Counted from the stretch's first letter, positions 11,688 through 29,088 are shown. The stretch is DNA of 64,000 nt from Spizellomyces punctatus DAOM BR117 (GCF_000182565.1 NW_015971542.1:951736-1015735), one strand, 5' to 3'. Program-made: numbers and translations. The notes: a model not told the origin generated them from the sequence alone.

Positions 11688-11855
11688 GGGCCCCACAAGC
11701 GTTCTGGGAATGCGACCTTCAGATGGCAGGAACCTCCCTTTGACAGCCCATCACGTAATTGCACCAAGACTGTGCCATGTCATGAAGCCAAAACGGGCGA
11801 TATTACGTCCTCCATCTTCCCTTCCTCCAGCTTTCTCGTCGTCCTTCTCAAAGAA

Positions 11856-13175
11856 ATGTCGGCAACCACCAAGGACCTGAACCTTACGGCGTTCTCGCTC
11901 ATCGCGCAATTTCTACAGCAAAGAAATCTGACAACTACGCTGGAATGTTTAGAGACGGAAGCACACGAAGCGTTCGAAGAGCTCGCTTCTCATAAATACG
12001 CAATTGAACACAAACCACTTCTAGCCATCCTCGAGGAATACCAACTACTTTCAGTCCAGGGACAGTTGGAGCAACTGAGCGTTGAGAGGGAAGCAGACGA
12101 TGAACTTTCTACCCTCGGTGCTGGCCGCTTTCCAGTGGAGCCGAGTCGTGATTTGGAGGGAATCCACTTTGCAAACATCTTGACAGTCATCTCACGCACT
12201 CTTCCGTCAGACCTGTTTCCTGCCGCATCCCTTCCAAAAGAGACGGTTATGGCTCTAGTGACAGGATCCACTGACAAAACCGTACGTATCTCGGATGGTG
12301 ATACAGGAGCTGTGATAAGTGTCTTGGATCATCAAAAAGCGGCAGTGCTCGCTAGCGACTTCTACCCCCTCAATCCGGCATATCTGCTGACTGCTGGTAT
12401 GGATGGGGCACATCATATTGTAGATATCCGGACGGGCCAATCAGTGCAATCTTGGAAAGATCACTCTAAATACGTGGTGCGAGCTCAATTTTCCCGATGT
12501 GATGGGGGTAAATGGTTGGTGACGGCGTCCTACGATCGTACTGTCAACCTTTACCGCAGAACAAGCAACGACGATGAGACACCGCGGTACGAGAAGTTGC
12601 ATTCTATTGCGTTTCGTGGCGCGGTCGAGTCCATATGCTTTCTACCTCCGCCGGTGACTGCGGGTGAACCTGCCACCCCGACTTTGGTCGTGGGTTCGCG
12701 AGACGACAACTATCTACACTACATCGACTTGGACCCTTCTCGCGCATTTCCCGACAGACAACACAACATGAATGCGAATGGCGACGACTGGATCTCGTTT
12801 ACGCCCATGGACATTGCTCCATCTCCTTCGGGGCGTCATATTGCCGTTTACACCGACTCAAAGGCAGGGAGACTGATTATTTTCCGAAGTCGATCAACTG
12901 TACAGGCACGCAACCTTTGGGGCACCGTAGCAGATGGCTTCTCACAACCTCGTTGTTGCTGGGATAGCTCTGGCCGGTATCTCTTTGCCACTAGCGATGA
13001 CCGGAAAATCTGTGTATTTGATGTTGTGTCCGGTCAAATCATGAGAAAGCTCGAAGGCCATACAGACGTGATTAGAGGCATTTCATTTGATGCCGATGCA
13101 GAGCGGCTAATATCATGTTCTTTTGATAAAACGGTGCGGGTTTGGGATACGAGATTGGGGGAAAGGGTAGCGTAA
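11856..13175 (+). CDS. LisH-WD40 repeat protein
   Basis: Single-exon gene of 439 residues, taken from the ATG at 11856 (MSATTKDLNLTAFSLIAQFL); an in-frame ATG at 11772 lacks support. The N-terminus looks like a LisH/CTLH-type dimerisation helix pair (LIAQFLQQRNLTTTLECLETEA). From about residue 120 onward come WD repeats, for example VTGSTDKTVRISD, LLTAGMDGAHHIVDIRTG, WLVTASYDRTVNLYRR, LFATSDDRKICVFDVVSG and the C-terminal LISCSFDKTVRVWD, making at least six blades. It is probably a scaffold protein. I could not assign it to a named orthologue group. The 5' end is about 170 nt from the divergent Bzz1 start, so the promoter is shared. Confidence 0.7.
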   Translation: MSATTKDLNLTAFSLIAQFLQQRNLTTTLECLETEAHEAFEELASHKYAIEHKPLLAILEEYQLLSVQGQLEQLSVEREADDELSTLGAGRFPVEPSRDLEGIHFANILTVISRTLPSDLFPAASLPKETVMALVTGSTDKTVRISDGDTGAVISVLDHQKAAVLASDFYPLNPAYLLTAGMDGAHHIVDIRTGQSVQSWKDHSKYVVRAQFSRCDGGKWLVTASYDRTVNLYRRTSNDDETPRYEKLHSIAFRGAVESICFLPPPVTAGEPATPTLVVGSRDDNYLHYIDLDPSRAFPDRQHNMNANGDDWISFTPMDIAPSPSGRHIAVYTDSKAGRLIIFRSRSTVQARNLWGTVADGFSQPRCCWDSSGRYLFATSDDRKICVFDVVSGQIMRKLEGHTDVIRGISFDADAERLISCSFDKTVRVWDTRLGERVA

Positions 13176-13357
13176 CGACATAGCTAAAGAGATAGCCTAT
13201 CTGTCTGCATTACAATCTAGACGACTAGGGTGATGTGGCGGCGCAGTCTTTTTTTGCGGTGCCAGAGAGCTTTCGGCACGCTCTTCCCTAAAGCCCGCAT
13301 GTCTCACATTGATGGATAACCATCAGATGGGATTGTAAAATGACGTTTGAGATGTAA

Positions 13358-15889
13358 TCATTGTCGCCTCTTCTTGGCGGCCGCCCGGGCAGCTTCATCC
13401 TCATCTTCGTACACTTGCTCAGCATATATTGCTTTCGGTTGATTCTTTTGGTAAGCAGGGGCAATCCAATATGGATTTTCTGGAATGCAGACAGACAATC
13501 GTATGACGAGGAATTCGCGCGAAGCTAAATACCATTAGGGAGATACTTACCCTCTGCGTCCTTCGCGTGCTTCAGAATGGCTTCACGGGGATCCTCGTCA
13601 CGCGATGTGTCCTTAATAATGCCTTTAAGGATGTGCTGCGTCAGGTTAGTTCCCAGCTTCCCGCCACGACCTGGTCCAGATAAAGGCATATCTAGAAGCA
13701 GCGGTACAAGTGTGAATGTGTTGTCTTTAAACGTGTTTCTTGTCCACGACGGTCCTGTACCTGGTTTACGTGTTGCGACGGAGTCGGAGCGAAGCTTTTC
13801 TCTTCTCCGTTTGGTGCTCTTGGGTTGATCATCGCGAAACATTGGTAATGCGTGTGGTGTAAGAATCGGCCTTCAAGTCACAATGTTAGTCTGACCTGGC
13901 CATGTATCCACTGCAGTCCAATGAACGGCTATACCTGCTGGTGTCATCGCTATGGGCATTGACACAAAATCGTCAGTATGATGATAATGCACGGCCACTT
14001 TGCAGCAGACCCGTTTAATTTCACACACCTGTACAAGTCAATATCATCCGCGGCTCTTTGCTTGGGTCGTTTGGAGAGCGCCACTTTGACCCCAGACAAA
14101 CTTACAAGTGGATCATACAGGACTTGGACGCTCCCATCCCCGACTCCCGTCAAAATCTGGTTTATGCGCCCATGCCATTGCACTCGCACCACCGAACTTC
14201 GCGCGATGTCTATCTCTTGAACTTTGGTCAAGGTGTCCCGCTCAAATATGCAGAGTTTTCCCGCTCCTTCATCTTTTTTCACGGATGTCCCCGTTAAGAT
14301 GTATCGATCATTCGGTGAGAATACCACATTAGTCTCTTCAAAGAAGTTGACGAGCCCAGTGACTGATGCAACTGCGGTGGTAAATTTTCGGATATCCCAG
14401 AGTTTCAAAGTGTCATCCATCGCCCTGGTCGCGAGAAGGTTGTTCGTGAGAGAGAAACAAACTGAAGTCATGGCAGCACCAGACATATGTGCCCCTTCGA
14501 TGGTCTGGAATGTGTCATCCATCATAAGTCATCATCAGCTGAGCATACTTGTACCTCTTTAACGTACATGGGTGGGTTTTAAGAATGGTCCGTTTGTGTT
14601 CCATAACCTCAATGCACCATCGGAAGCCCCTGTAAATAGAATTAGAATCACAAAACGAAGTATGAAGCAAGGAGCACCAACCTCCGGCGATGAGCTTGGC
14701 ATCTGGAGAGTAGGCCGCAGACGATATCGCTGTCTTGCCCCCGGGAAGCTTGGATTTCACGGAAATTACCTGCTTCTGGGCTCTTTTGGTTGCCACATCC
14801 CATATTCTGTTAATGGCGCGTATCATGCAATGTCAGTCGAAGGTGTAGGGTAGCACGCGTGATTCATGAACAGACCTTATGGTACTGTCCAGTGAAGACG
14901 TTAAAAATGTGGCCTTATCGTGAGGATGCCACCGACATCCAGTCAACGCGGCAACATGACCTCTGCAGCAAAAAGGCGTCAAAAAACGTATTTTCACATC
15001 ATGGCCGTTGTCCTAAACCTACTTTGTGTGTCTCATGTCCCGAATGTACGGATCGCCCTTAACGTATTCTTCGCTAATAATTGTCCGAAGTTAGATTTAA
15101 TCCAACCCGTCCTTTCCAATGTGCTACATACAGTTCTATGCCATCCCGATCGTATAGCTTTGCTTGAGCTGAAGTTGATGCAACCAATATCTGATCACCA
15201 GTAGTGCTAAATTGAACGTCGCGAATCTGTGAGTGAGCAAATAAATGAGCTTGGGTTCGCGATAGGTTGCCTTGTAACGCGCCGTGTGCTCACCGGGTTA
15301 CCGCTGGCGGCTTCAAAGGAACGGAACGGCCGTAACGATGCATCCATGCCGTGAAAGTCCCACAATTTCACGAAACAATCTCGCCCTCCCGTCACAAATC
15401 GAGCACCAGATGGGTCTACAGAGAGCGCACATACTGTCTGATTGCACATGGGTCATTAAATTGCTTGTGAGTCGGCATCAAAAGGAACAAGTGACGAACC
15501 CTTTCATGGTCCTTCAACCCTGCCTGATGCGACAAAGGTAGAGTATCCGCATCGTGCGCAGCGATATCGGAATCGCTCTCATGGTCTTCGTCTTCGTCCT
15601 CGTCGTCGTTCGCAGCGTCGTCATGATTCATTCCCGATTTTTCCTCGCTATTTGCTCCATCACCAGCTGAGGACTCCTGCCGGTCTATTGATTGATTTAT
15701 GTTGGGCTTTAATTGCTTGGGCGTGTCCTTGGTCGTCCCACCAGGTGCGCTCGTCGCTTCAGACTCGGTTTTCCTCCTGGTTTCCTCAAAGGCCACTTTG
15801 GCATGAATACTCCTGTCCTTGGGCTTTGCTCCAAACCCCACGGGAAGCCCCATGGCTTCCATCATCCTAAGCTCCTCTTCTGACGCCAT
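13358..15889 (-). CDS. WDR70: WDR70-like WD40 protein
   Basis: WDR70 orthologues act with the histone H2B ubiquitination machinery in DNA-end resection. The N-terminus (15889 onward) carries MASEEELRMMEAMGLPVGFG, then a Lys/Glu/Asp-rich disordered stretch ending in DEDEDEDHESDSD. The beta-propeller follows in several exons: VDPSGARFVTGGRDCFVKLWD with FHGMDASLRPFRSF, then ATRAMDDTLKLWDIRKF, SPNDRYILTGTSVKKDEGAGK, and SSVVRVQWHGRINQILTGVGDG. The conserved C-terminal tail is present: MFRDDQPKSTKRRREK, SGPGRGGKLGTNLTQHI, DPREAILKHAKDAEG, and NPYWIAPAYQKNQPKA before a basic end at 13358. Internal exon limits between 14830 and 15200 are approximate. The tail motifs make this more specific than a generic WD40 call. 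Confidence 0.85.
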
Positions 15890-16130
15890 CTAGGGCAAAT
15901 GAGTAGGTGTTTGTGAGATCTACTTGAATGCAATTATCGAGATCTGTAGGAGGAGTTTGTTGGCTTAGGCAATGGTTTGATGGTTCCAATCTCATTGGTG
16001 TCGACACGTTCTTTTCGAGGCCAGTTTTCCCGTTCTTCTTCGACAAGGCAACTTGGAGTTGCTTCGTTCTCACCTTGACGCCTCATAGCAAGGATTTTCC
16101 GTAACACAGCAGGAGGACTCGGTTATCCCA

Positions 16131-17195
16131 ATGTGCGTCGCTCATGCCGGTTTCAGTCATGCGGGCGACGGTTCACCGCCTTTCTTGGATGTCATATCAC
16201 CCTACCTACCCGAGTCGGTCCTCTCCCTTCTGCTTGACAAGCATTCTATAGCTTTTGCCATGGCACTCTTGGCGTCTACCGGAACGTTTATTGGAGGACT
16301 CGTTGTTATCTTTCTAGCTCGAATAAGTGGAGCGGACCTTTCAGCCCCTTCCACGGCGCGTCTAATGGGAATCCTAGAGGCGCTAAGCGCCGGTGTCATG
16401 ATGTATATAACATGTTTCGATTTGATACCTGAAGCAATTGAGAATATCGGATCTAGGGAATGTATGGCGTGGTTCTTTGGGGGAGTGGTGGCCTTTGGAG
16501 TACTGGAAGAGTGTATTAGCTTTTTTGATCAGGATCATGATCATGATCATGATGGGCACTGTGCGTCGACAAAGGAGAATGGTAAACCGAGTAAGGGCGC
16601 GGAAGTATCGAAAGGAAGAGCCATTTCGAAAAAGAGACCTTCAGACGGTTCATCATCAACTTCGACGACAAGTGAAAAGGAAAAGCGAGAGCTTGTGCGT
16701 ACATCTCTTATCACATTCCTAGCACTCTCGCTGCATAACCTACCGGAGGGCCTGGGTGTGTATCTCTCAGCTCTGACAGATCTGCGGCTAGGTTCTCAAC
16801 TAGCGATGGCCATCCTACTGCATAATATACCAGAGGGGATGGCGGTTGCAATTCCTTTGTATGCCGCGACCGGGAAAGCGTGGAGCGCATTGTGGTGGAC
16901 GCTGTTGAACGGTCTGGCAGAACCCATTGGAGTAGTGGTGGGAGGCGTGCTTCTCCACTCGTATTTGTCGGCTGAGCTCTTGAGCCGTTGTCTTGCCGCA
17001 GTGGGAGGCATCATGGCATGCATATCGATCCATGAACTTCAGCCTACCGCGATCAAATATGCGGGGAAAGGCATCGCTACGGTGTCATTTTTCGCCGGCA
17101 TGTTTGTCTGCTTTGCAGCGCTGGAAGCTGTAAACGAATGGTTTGGCGGACATGATCATACCCCGCAAATTGGAGGCAATGGTCATTCACATTAA
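16131..17195 (+). CDS. ZIP-family metal (zinc) transporter, ZupT-like
   Basis: Intronless gene of 354 residues. ZIP proteins move Zn2+, and often Fe or Mn, into the cytosol. About eight membrane segments are visible. The signature helices carry paired metal-site motifs: LSLHNLPEGLGVYLSAL in TM4 and AILLHNIPEGMAVAIPLY in TM5. TM2 has GILEALSAGVMMYITCFDLIPEA. The cytosolic loop between TM3 and TM4 is typical of the family: a His/Asp cluster (DQDHDHDHDGH, about residue 138), then a Ser/Lys-rich stretch. A second His-rich tail (GGHDHTPQIGGNGHSH) closes the protein. HNIPEG-type helices resemble ZupT/GufA and yeast Zrt3 rather than Zrt1. Zrt3-like vacuolar export is possible but not shown. Stop is 63 nt from the convergent F-box gene. 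Confidence 0.88.
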   Translation: MCVAHAGFSHAGDGSPPFLDVISPYLPESVLSLLLDKHSIAFAMALLASTGTFIGGLVVIFLARISGADLSAPSTARLMGILEALSAGVMMYITCFDLIPEAIENIGSRECMAWFFGGVVAFGVLEECISFFDQDHDHDHDGHCASTKENGKPSKGAEVSKGRAISKKRPSDGSSSTSTTSEKEKRELVRTSLITFLALSLHNLPEGLGVYLSALTDLRLGSQLAMAILLHNIPEGMAVAIPLYAATGKAWSALWWTLLNGLAEPIGVVVGGVLLHSYLSAELLSRCLAAVGGIMACISIHELQPTAIKYAGKGIATVSFFAGMFVCFAALEAVNEWFGGHDHTPQIGGNGHSH

Positions 17196-17257
17196 TATTT
17201 AGTCTTTAATAGAATGTCATCTAGGACGCCTACTATCCTTTAAATATACTCCGCGCA

Positions 17258-18680
17258 TTATACAGTCTCGAGTTCAAGTGTGACTCTTGGCAGAAGGATT
17301 CCGACCTTTTCTCTCAACCAGTCCACTTGCATACCGGGTACTGGTACCCACAGCTTTTGCAGCGTGTTTATTGTGGCTAAGGCTTCCAATGTGCTGTATT
17401 CCACTTTACCAGTCCGGATCGCCAGAAGGCATTCAAACCTTTTCAATTGCTCCGCCACGTAGCGTGCTCGTTGATACCGGCGTGGAAGACGCAGTTCCCG
17501 TAAACCCTTTTCATTGACTCCCTTACACGCTTCTTCTGCTATACATTGAAGTAGCAGGTGAATCCCGGCCACAGAGAAGTCATGCCCAGGTAAGCACTGA
17601 AGAGTCAACGATCGCAACTCTTTCAGGGCACCAATATTGGGTAAATTACAAAAGCTCGGTTCTTGAATTGTCTGGTTGTTCATATCAGTCCGAGAGGTGA
17701 AGTTTATGCAGAGCTCTTTCAAGCCAGGAAGAAGCTCCGACAATTCCTCAAAGTTGATGCCGCCCCTCACATATCCTATTGCCAAATGCCGTACATTCCG
17801 CTGTTTACCGAGAAGCCTCGAAAATGCCTTCCAAGAGAAATTTCCACCTGGACCATACCCGGCTAAGCTCAAATGAGTCAGAGATCCTTCCTGCCAATGA
17901 CTTGCCAAGTGCTTCAAAGCAGCACTAGAGAGACCGTGAAAAACATCATCGGATGGCCGACCCCCGATATGGACGCGGCGAAGGTGTTTAAACCGACGAG
18001 CCAACGTGCGAATGAGGCGGTCATCGCCTGACGTTGCCCAATCCATTTCCAAAACAAAGGTATGCACACGCTCCGGCCTGGGGATCTTTTCTAGAATGTG
18101 AAGCAAGGTGCCGATACTGATTGAGCATCCCCAAGACGCCAGATCCAGCCAAACCGTTCTGATCCGAGCACATCTGGCCATATCAGCCGCCATGTTTTTG
18201 AAGAAACGATCTGCGTAATCGACCGGTGGTTGCAGTGGCATGTCGAGTAGCCGATGCCTTTTGACGTACAGTTCATATCAAATCAAGTCAATGGGGATTT
18301 ATGCAAGATGCGAAAGCGTACCAAGCCAAATCCGTCCAGAATGGATGTAGGTACGAAGCACGACGCCATTGGCGTGAGATGTCGCCTGCGTCCAGGATGG
18401 CCGCTCGTCGGTGATAGCGCCCCGGGACATGGTTGACGACAATAACTGGGTGGTAACGTCCCGGCGCACGACGAACCGATTTCCAGTTATGCGTTAGATG
18501 GGAGTGGCCAGGGACAGTTCTCCAAAGCTCGCAAGAGCCAGTACAAGTCCCTTCATTCCACGGCGTTGACGAAGCTATTTCTTCTGAGATAACGTAGTAT
18601 GGCTGCAAGAACAGTAGGATCTGGAGAATAATTTCGTCCGGAAGGGATGGGACCGGCATATTGTGCAAATGCGCGTACAA
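17258..18680 (-). CDS. F-box / leucine-rich repeat protein
   Basis: Two exons (18680-18322 and 18257-17258) join in phase 2 across a 64-nt intron to give 452 residues; a second ATG at 18662 starts closer to the F-box. The F-box is MPVPSLPDEIILQILLFL followed by VSRQW-like ISRQWRRASYLHPFWTDLAW. The rest is built of irregular LRRs (LRRVHIGG, LTHLSLAGYG, LKELCINF, LRSLTLQCL, LRELRLPR). Such proteins are substrate adaptors of SCF ubiquitin ligases; the substrate cannot be inferred. The C-terminal repeats end in VTLELETV. The intron join restores the frame WHRLLDMPLQPPVDY. Confidence 0.72.
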
Positions 18681-18919
18681 GACACTTCATATAATCATAT
18701 GCGTAGTGTGCATACGGATGATAGGCGTCCCTATCGGCCTGGGTTCTGCAAAGTCTGACGACTGCACATAAATCTCTTGAATTGGCCAACGAAAGTCGAC
18801 GAGATCGTTCAAAAACAAACGTAATCGAATTCGAATGAATATAAACATTAGAATGTGGCTTGGATCCGTGACTACGCGAGCCTCCGCTCTCAACTTCCGT
18901 AAAGATCGTGACCAAAGAA

Positions 18920-21142
18920 ATGGCCTGGACGAATCTCGTTCTGACAACAATACTGGGTCTCTTACTGGCCCTTCACGCTGCGGCAGCACCAGAGGAATCC
19001 TACGACGAGAAGCTTAAGCTTACGCAGTTCAAGGACGGAAAGGTGCTGGCAGAATTTTACTTTACACGGTTCATTAGTCCCTCCGCTGTCAAAAAGGCAA
19101 AAGGTGGTCTACAGCTATTCGACGTTTGCCGCATGTCCTGCACAGAGAAAGTTTACTATTTGATCTACAGATAACCACTATACACTTCTGCCTCGGTCGA
19201 TTGGGGAAATAATACAGTCTTTTGGCGTGAAGGAGCTCCATCTGACTTTCACGCAGGGAACTTGGAATCATGAAAAATGGGGTTACTCCCCACTCAGCGC
19301 ACCAGGCGGTGTACAATTATGGAGCTGGTTTGAAACAGCCAAGTATGCTAATCCGCTGAACTCCCAGACAAATTGCCCTACGTCTAAGGCGACTTTCCCC
19401 TGTAGTGTTGACAGCCAGTGGAAGGGTTTGACCCATGCGTTGGCGGGACTTTTCTGTGCCTCCCTTAATTTTATAGATCAGTCTGCGACGGCTGAGCCTT
19501 TGCTGTCATTTCGAACAAACGGAACCGTGACTAGCGCAAGCGAACTTACTGGTAAGCATACATTGCTCTTCACCTTGTGCGCACAGGCTGACCTGCTTCC
19601 AGAATCAAACTCGCCGCAATTACGCTATGGGTCATTACCGCGAGAGGCTGTTTGCACAGAGAATCTGACACCATGGGTCAAGTTATTGCCCTGTCAAACC
19701 AAGGCAAGTCCTTCTTTCGGATATCACACTTTGGCCGCGTCATTGACAATCGATGCTCAATATATAGGCAGGAATAGCCAGCTTATTTAACGCCTATAGA
19801 CTCTTTGACGGCAATTTTCATTCAATGGGAACCCATCTCCGGCCCATTTGCACCGTACGTATTTGGACGCTACCTTCGTGCACTGCACCATTCTAAGCGT
19901 CGTGCCTGACATAGGACGCTATGTGCGAGCAACGGGGCATAGAATTTGTCCAGACCCTCGCCGTCGTCCTAGATCCAATGCGTTTGGACAACCGAAAGGG
20001 TAACACAATTTTAAATGATCCGTGGTCAACGAGTGCATGCTAAATTAGAGTGCGTCAACAGACTGGTCGCTACAAACAATTTTTGAACGCAAGCTAGATT
20101 CAGCGTGCCCAGTAGCAGAAAATACTCAAATTGTGGTCACAGTGCCGGAAACAAGTGGATTTACTTTTAGACCATCTCCACCTGATGTCAAACAGGACGG
20201 GAAGGGTCATACTATCGCGACCTATCCTATTCACCGAGGTTAGTCCGTAGGCTGTGAATTTAGCGGACATCAATGGTGCTCAAGCCTCACCGGAAAATGT
20301 TTCCTGCGTCTTAGAAACACCTAAAAATATGGACGTCGGCATTACCTGGTCAAATCCGACGGTAAATCATAGTAGGTTATCAAAGTCACTTACATTGTAT
20401 TGAGCTGGCCAGGATGAGACTCAATTCGGTGACAGCCATCGACAGAACGCATTCCTACATAAGAGCCAATCGATACCTGACCGGATATGGCGGGGAACGC
20501 GGTGGTCTTTCCGTTGATCTCTACAATTATCGATCATCAGCAATACCTGTCACCTATTTTGAGTCCATTCCTTGGATTCTCAAGCTTTACCTTCACACTT
20601 TAAAGGTAGAAACAAGTGTCAACAAAAGTACAGGTAGGGACGGAAAGTAAAATGGACTATCTTGTACATTTGGGGTTAATTATTTTCTCGCCTTATCCAG
20701 CCGTCGTTGGAGATATTTTTTTTCAGCCAGCGATTGATCGGGGTCGTCCATCCGTTTTGGAGATGCAGCTGACATTGCCACCCAATAGTACTACCACGAT
20801 ATCAATCGAATTCGACAAGGCTTTTGTAAAATACACTGAACATCCTCCTGACGCGAATCGTGGTTTCGACATTGGGTAAGCTCATATCACTTATCTGGTA
20901 TTACCGAGGATTTGGCAATTTCTTATTGAATTCGTAGGGCCGCTGTGATATCTCTGCGAGCTGATGAGGGTGAACAAAATACGCGGATATACACCGAGAC
21001 ACTGCTGATTAGCCTTCCAACCCCGGATTTCAGCATGCCCTACAACGTCATCACATTGACATGCACATTGATAGCGCTATTCTTCGGGAGCATGTTTAAC
21101 CTCCTCACACGGCGATTTGAGCCGTTAACAATAAAGAGATGA
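18920..21142 (+). CDS. GPI16: GPI transamidase subunit PIG-T/Gpi16
   Basis: Component of the ER GPI-transamidase that attaches GPI anchors to proteins. ATG at 18920 gives a signal peptide ([20 protein letters not shown]). Exons then give [107 protein letters not shown], and the C-terminal lumen-TM junction [17 protein letters not shown] with a membrane helix before [13 protein letters not shown]. Cys residues around CTENLTPW and LLPC correspond to conserved family positions. The gene has at least seven short introns; those around 19800-20400 were not all resolved. The protein is somewhat shorter at the C-terminus than human PIG-T. Confidence 0.9.
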
Positions 21143-21225
21143 GCTATCAAAAGGGACTTCGTTCTGACGACTACCCTGAAATGGCTTAATTTCATCGGCG
21201 GCTAGCGCGAGATGCATTAGTCAGT

Positions 21226-21247
21226 TATATATATATATATATATATT
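21226..21247. repeat. (TA)n microsatellite
   Basis: About eleven TA dinucleotides in the convergent gap between PIG-T and the SRPK kinase. It is probably a non-coding, potentially length-variable tract. Confidence 0.9.
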
Positions 21248-21441
21248 ACTCCAGAGTGAACGCCAGCTGCACACCACGGATTTGTACGTAGATACTGTCT
21301 ACAGATTAGTCATCAAAAAATACTCTGGCTGCAGCAAATTACGTTAAAGGTTGCGCTCTATTGAGGTTGGTGCATTTGAGCTGGACGCATGTGCGAATGG
21401 AACGTCCTTCTCTAACCTCCCATGGAGATGCCTAACGACCC

Positions 21442-24806
<3,365 letters not shown>

Positions 24807-25308
24807 TTGTAAGGCGGTGTCCGAAAGTGGAGTTGGATAGAGTGGGAAAGACGATGGCAGTTAAAGGAGCCGGATCTAGCGGATGTGTGAAACGACGCCG
24901 ATCATGCGCCCCAAAGAAACGACAGTGCCGTATGACTCTTGCCAAGAGTAAGTCCACCAAAAGACTGCGTGCTGCTGGAGACGTCAAGGCTCGGTTGTGT
25001 AATATGGAGATGACCTGCCTTGCCAGTTGCTCCTCCCCCCGTTTCCTGCGAGAATCAAGTCGAAACTGTGTGCACAGACCTTCATCATGACTACAACTGG
25101 CACGTGACACAAGTCGATTTCCTGCCAAATCCGACAAAGTTTGGGCAAACTATTATTTACACAAGGATCTGTTCTACAAGATTACAAGGGAATTTCAATC
25201 CGAAGGAGGTCTGTAGGAGGAAGGAGCGAAATGCACAGGTAAGGGTTTGTGGTGAAAGTGTTGATGGGAAGCATAAACGCATCCTGGTAGGCCATTAGCC
25301 ATTTACAC
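24807..25308. other. Intergenic region between SRPK and LSM5, no supported gene
   Basis: Open frames exist on both strands (minus 25137-24688 overlaps the SRPK first exon in another frame; plus 24827-25090 is Arg/Lys/Cys-rich). Neither has recognisable motifs. It is likely the SRPK promoter plus the LSM5 3' UTR. Confidence 0.45.
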
Positions 25309-25887
25309 TTACTCGCCCCCTGGTATAAACTGTTGATATTCAAGAGGTGAGATGCGAGGATCTAAACAGAAGATGCAAAGATGAACCCACTGCATACCAT
25401 GCAAATGTTGTTGCCGTTCAATAATATTTGATCAAGCTTTGTGACTTTACGGCCTTCTGGTGTGTTCTCACTACACGACGAGAGTTAGCACATTCTTTCT
25501 TTCGTGATAAGCACCCCATATATCCAGGCCGCTTTTGCCGCATACACACGTACTATTCGGTCACGTCTTCCAATACCATATCTGTAGGAAATACAAGTGT
25601 GAGCAAGTCACTTGTATAGCAAACACCCTCTCGGCAAAAAAACCAATTTCAAAGTGCACTTACTGACAAAGTCATCAAAGCCTAGCAGAGTGCCTGCAAA
25701 CTCCTTTTCACTCTTCATAACAACCCATATCCGTGAACCGATACAGCGATCGACAAGTTCTGCGAGTTGTAGCAAGGGTAAGTACTTGTCACTCTGTGCA
25801 CCCCACCAGATGCTGCAAACCAAACTCGTAACGCGTGGATAACCTACCCAAGGGAAGAAGTGCGGGAGCTGTCGTCGTTGTTGACAT
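25309..25887 (-). CDS. LSM5: U6 snRNA-associated LSM5
   Basis: Sm-like subunit of the Lsm1-7 (mRNA decay) and Lsm2-8 (U6 snRNP) rings. At least five small exons reconstruct a protein of about 90 residues. The N-terminus is [13 protein letters not shown]; a phase-1 intron leads to [19 protein letters not shown] and [14 protein letters not shown] (Sm1 motif). Then come [30 protein letters not shown] (Sm2 core NGNNI) and the end CMFIPGGE just before the stop at 25309. Every splice uses GT..AG and restores the family sequence, so confidence is high although the gene is too fragmented to appear as one ORF. Confidence 0.88.
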
Positions 25888-26143
25888 TTGTGGAAACTAT
25901 TCAACGAGTTTAGACGAGGCGAATCCCAATGAGCTTGGTTCTCATGAGTCAGTTGCTTGTTGTCCTAGCAACAGGAAATCTAACGCGAGCTGCGCGTGTG
26001 TCAAGGTTTCGTTCTCTCGACGACGATCTCACCTTCCACCTGCCAACCTCGTTATAGACACAGAACATCCTTTTATTGTTCGTTCGCAAACGCCCCATTC
26101 TCAAAACTCCTGAAAGCACAATTATATAGGGCTCTCTTCAAAC

Positions 26144-28230
<2,087 letters not shown>

Positions 28231-28319
28231 AGACAGTAGCTCGCTTTTACCTTTCTGCTTGTAAGAATAACGGATCTAGCTCGATCAGAGCTCTATGTAC
28301 AGACTATTTACTCAACAGT

Positions 28320-28892
28320 TTAATGTATAAGGAAGCCAGCAAGGGTCGGAATGGAGAGATACACCACTTCATATCCTTCGTTAGCTAGATGACATGCTTG
28401 TTTGGCGCCAAGCACGCCTCTGGTACATGGAAAGCACAAAGTATCAAGCGACGACCTAAAGGATTCCTGTACGCTTCTCAACATACCCTCGAATCCGGCC
28501 AAGTAGTCAACGGTAATCCCGTTATCTCTCAACAGCGCACTTCCCTGACATTCTGCGATGAAGCTGGGAGGTTCTTTGACCCCCATGACAACCCGTGCTA
28601 CCTTTGCATCGACAAGTCGGTGAGCACATGGGGTGTTTCCGGACAGGCGTTCCCCACAAGGTTCCATAGTAGTGTATATGGTTGCTCCTTCTGCCACTGC
28701 CATGTTGCTCAATTTGAGCAAGCAACATTCTTCTGCGTGTGTATTGCCAGGCAGTTCGCGGGAATAGCCAGTAGCCAGTACTTTGTTATCCTTGACCAGA
28801 ACAGCTCCTACGCAGTACGCACTCGGAACTGGTTCCGATCGCTGTGCCTGGCTAATGGCCATCTCCATGAATCGAATGTCGGAGGCGGACAT
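28320..28892 (-). CDS. Rib2-type pyrimidine deaminase (riboflavin pathway)
   Basis: A single-exon cytidine/deoxycytidylate-deaminase-fold protein of 190 residues. Zinc ligands are visible: HAEE (His plus catalytic Glu), and PCGERLSGNTPC with two Cys. The following text CAHRLVDAKVARVVMGVKEP and LRDNGITVDYLAGFEGML resembles the deaminase part of fungal Rib2 (RLSGNxPC is characteristic), which deaminates the ribitylamino-pyrimidine intermediate of riboflavin synthesis. No pseudouridine-synthase domain is attached, unlike S. cerevisiae Rib2. The last about 25 residues, after RSSLDTL, look less conserved and could be affected by an unrecognised intron. The ATG lies within an open plus-strand frame of the neighbouring glycosyltransferase. 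Confidence 0.75.
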   Translation of the reverse strand: MSASDIRFMEMAISQAQRSEPVPSAYCVGAVLVKDNKVLATGYSRELPGNTHAEECCLLKLSNMAVAEGATIYTTMEPCGERLSGNTPCAHRLVDAKVARVVMGVKEPPSFIAECQGSALLRDNGITVDYLAGFEGMLRSVQESFRSSLDTLCFPCTRGVLGAKQACHLANEGYEVVYLSIPTLAGFLIH

Positions 28893-29088
28893 TTGGTCGT
28901 TCTACCGCCAAAAACAAAAAACTGTCGTCTCCTGCAAAGAAGCCAAAAACCTTCTTTGTAAGCCACAGTCACGACACTCGCGCAGTAAATCGGGGACTTC
29001 AAAATCTGGCCACGGCAGCTATTTTCAGCAACTTTTTGCAAATGACATTTCGTCCCTTGTCGCTCAATCAGCCAAGCGAGCTGGCAAG

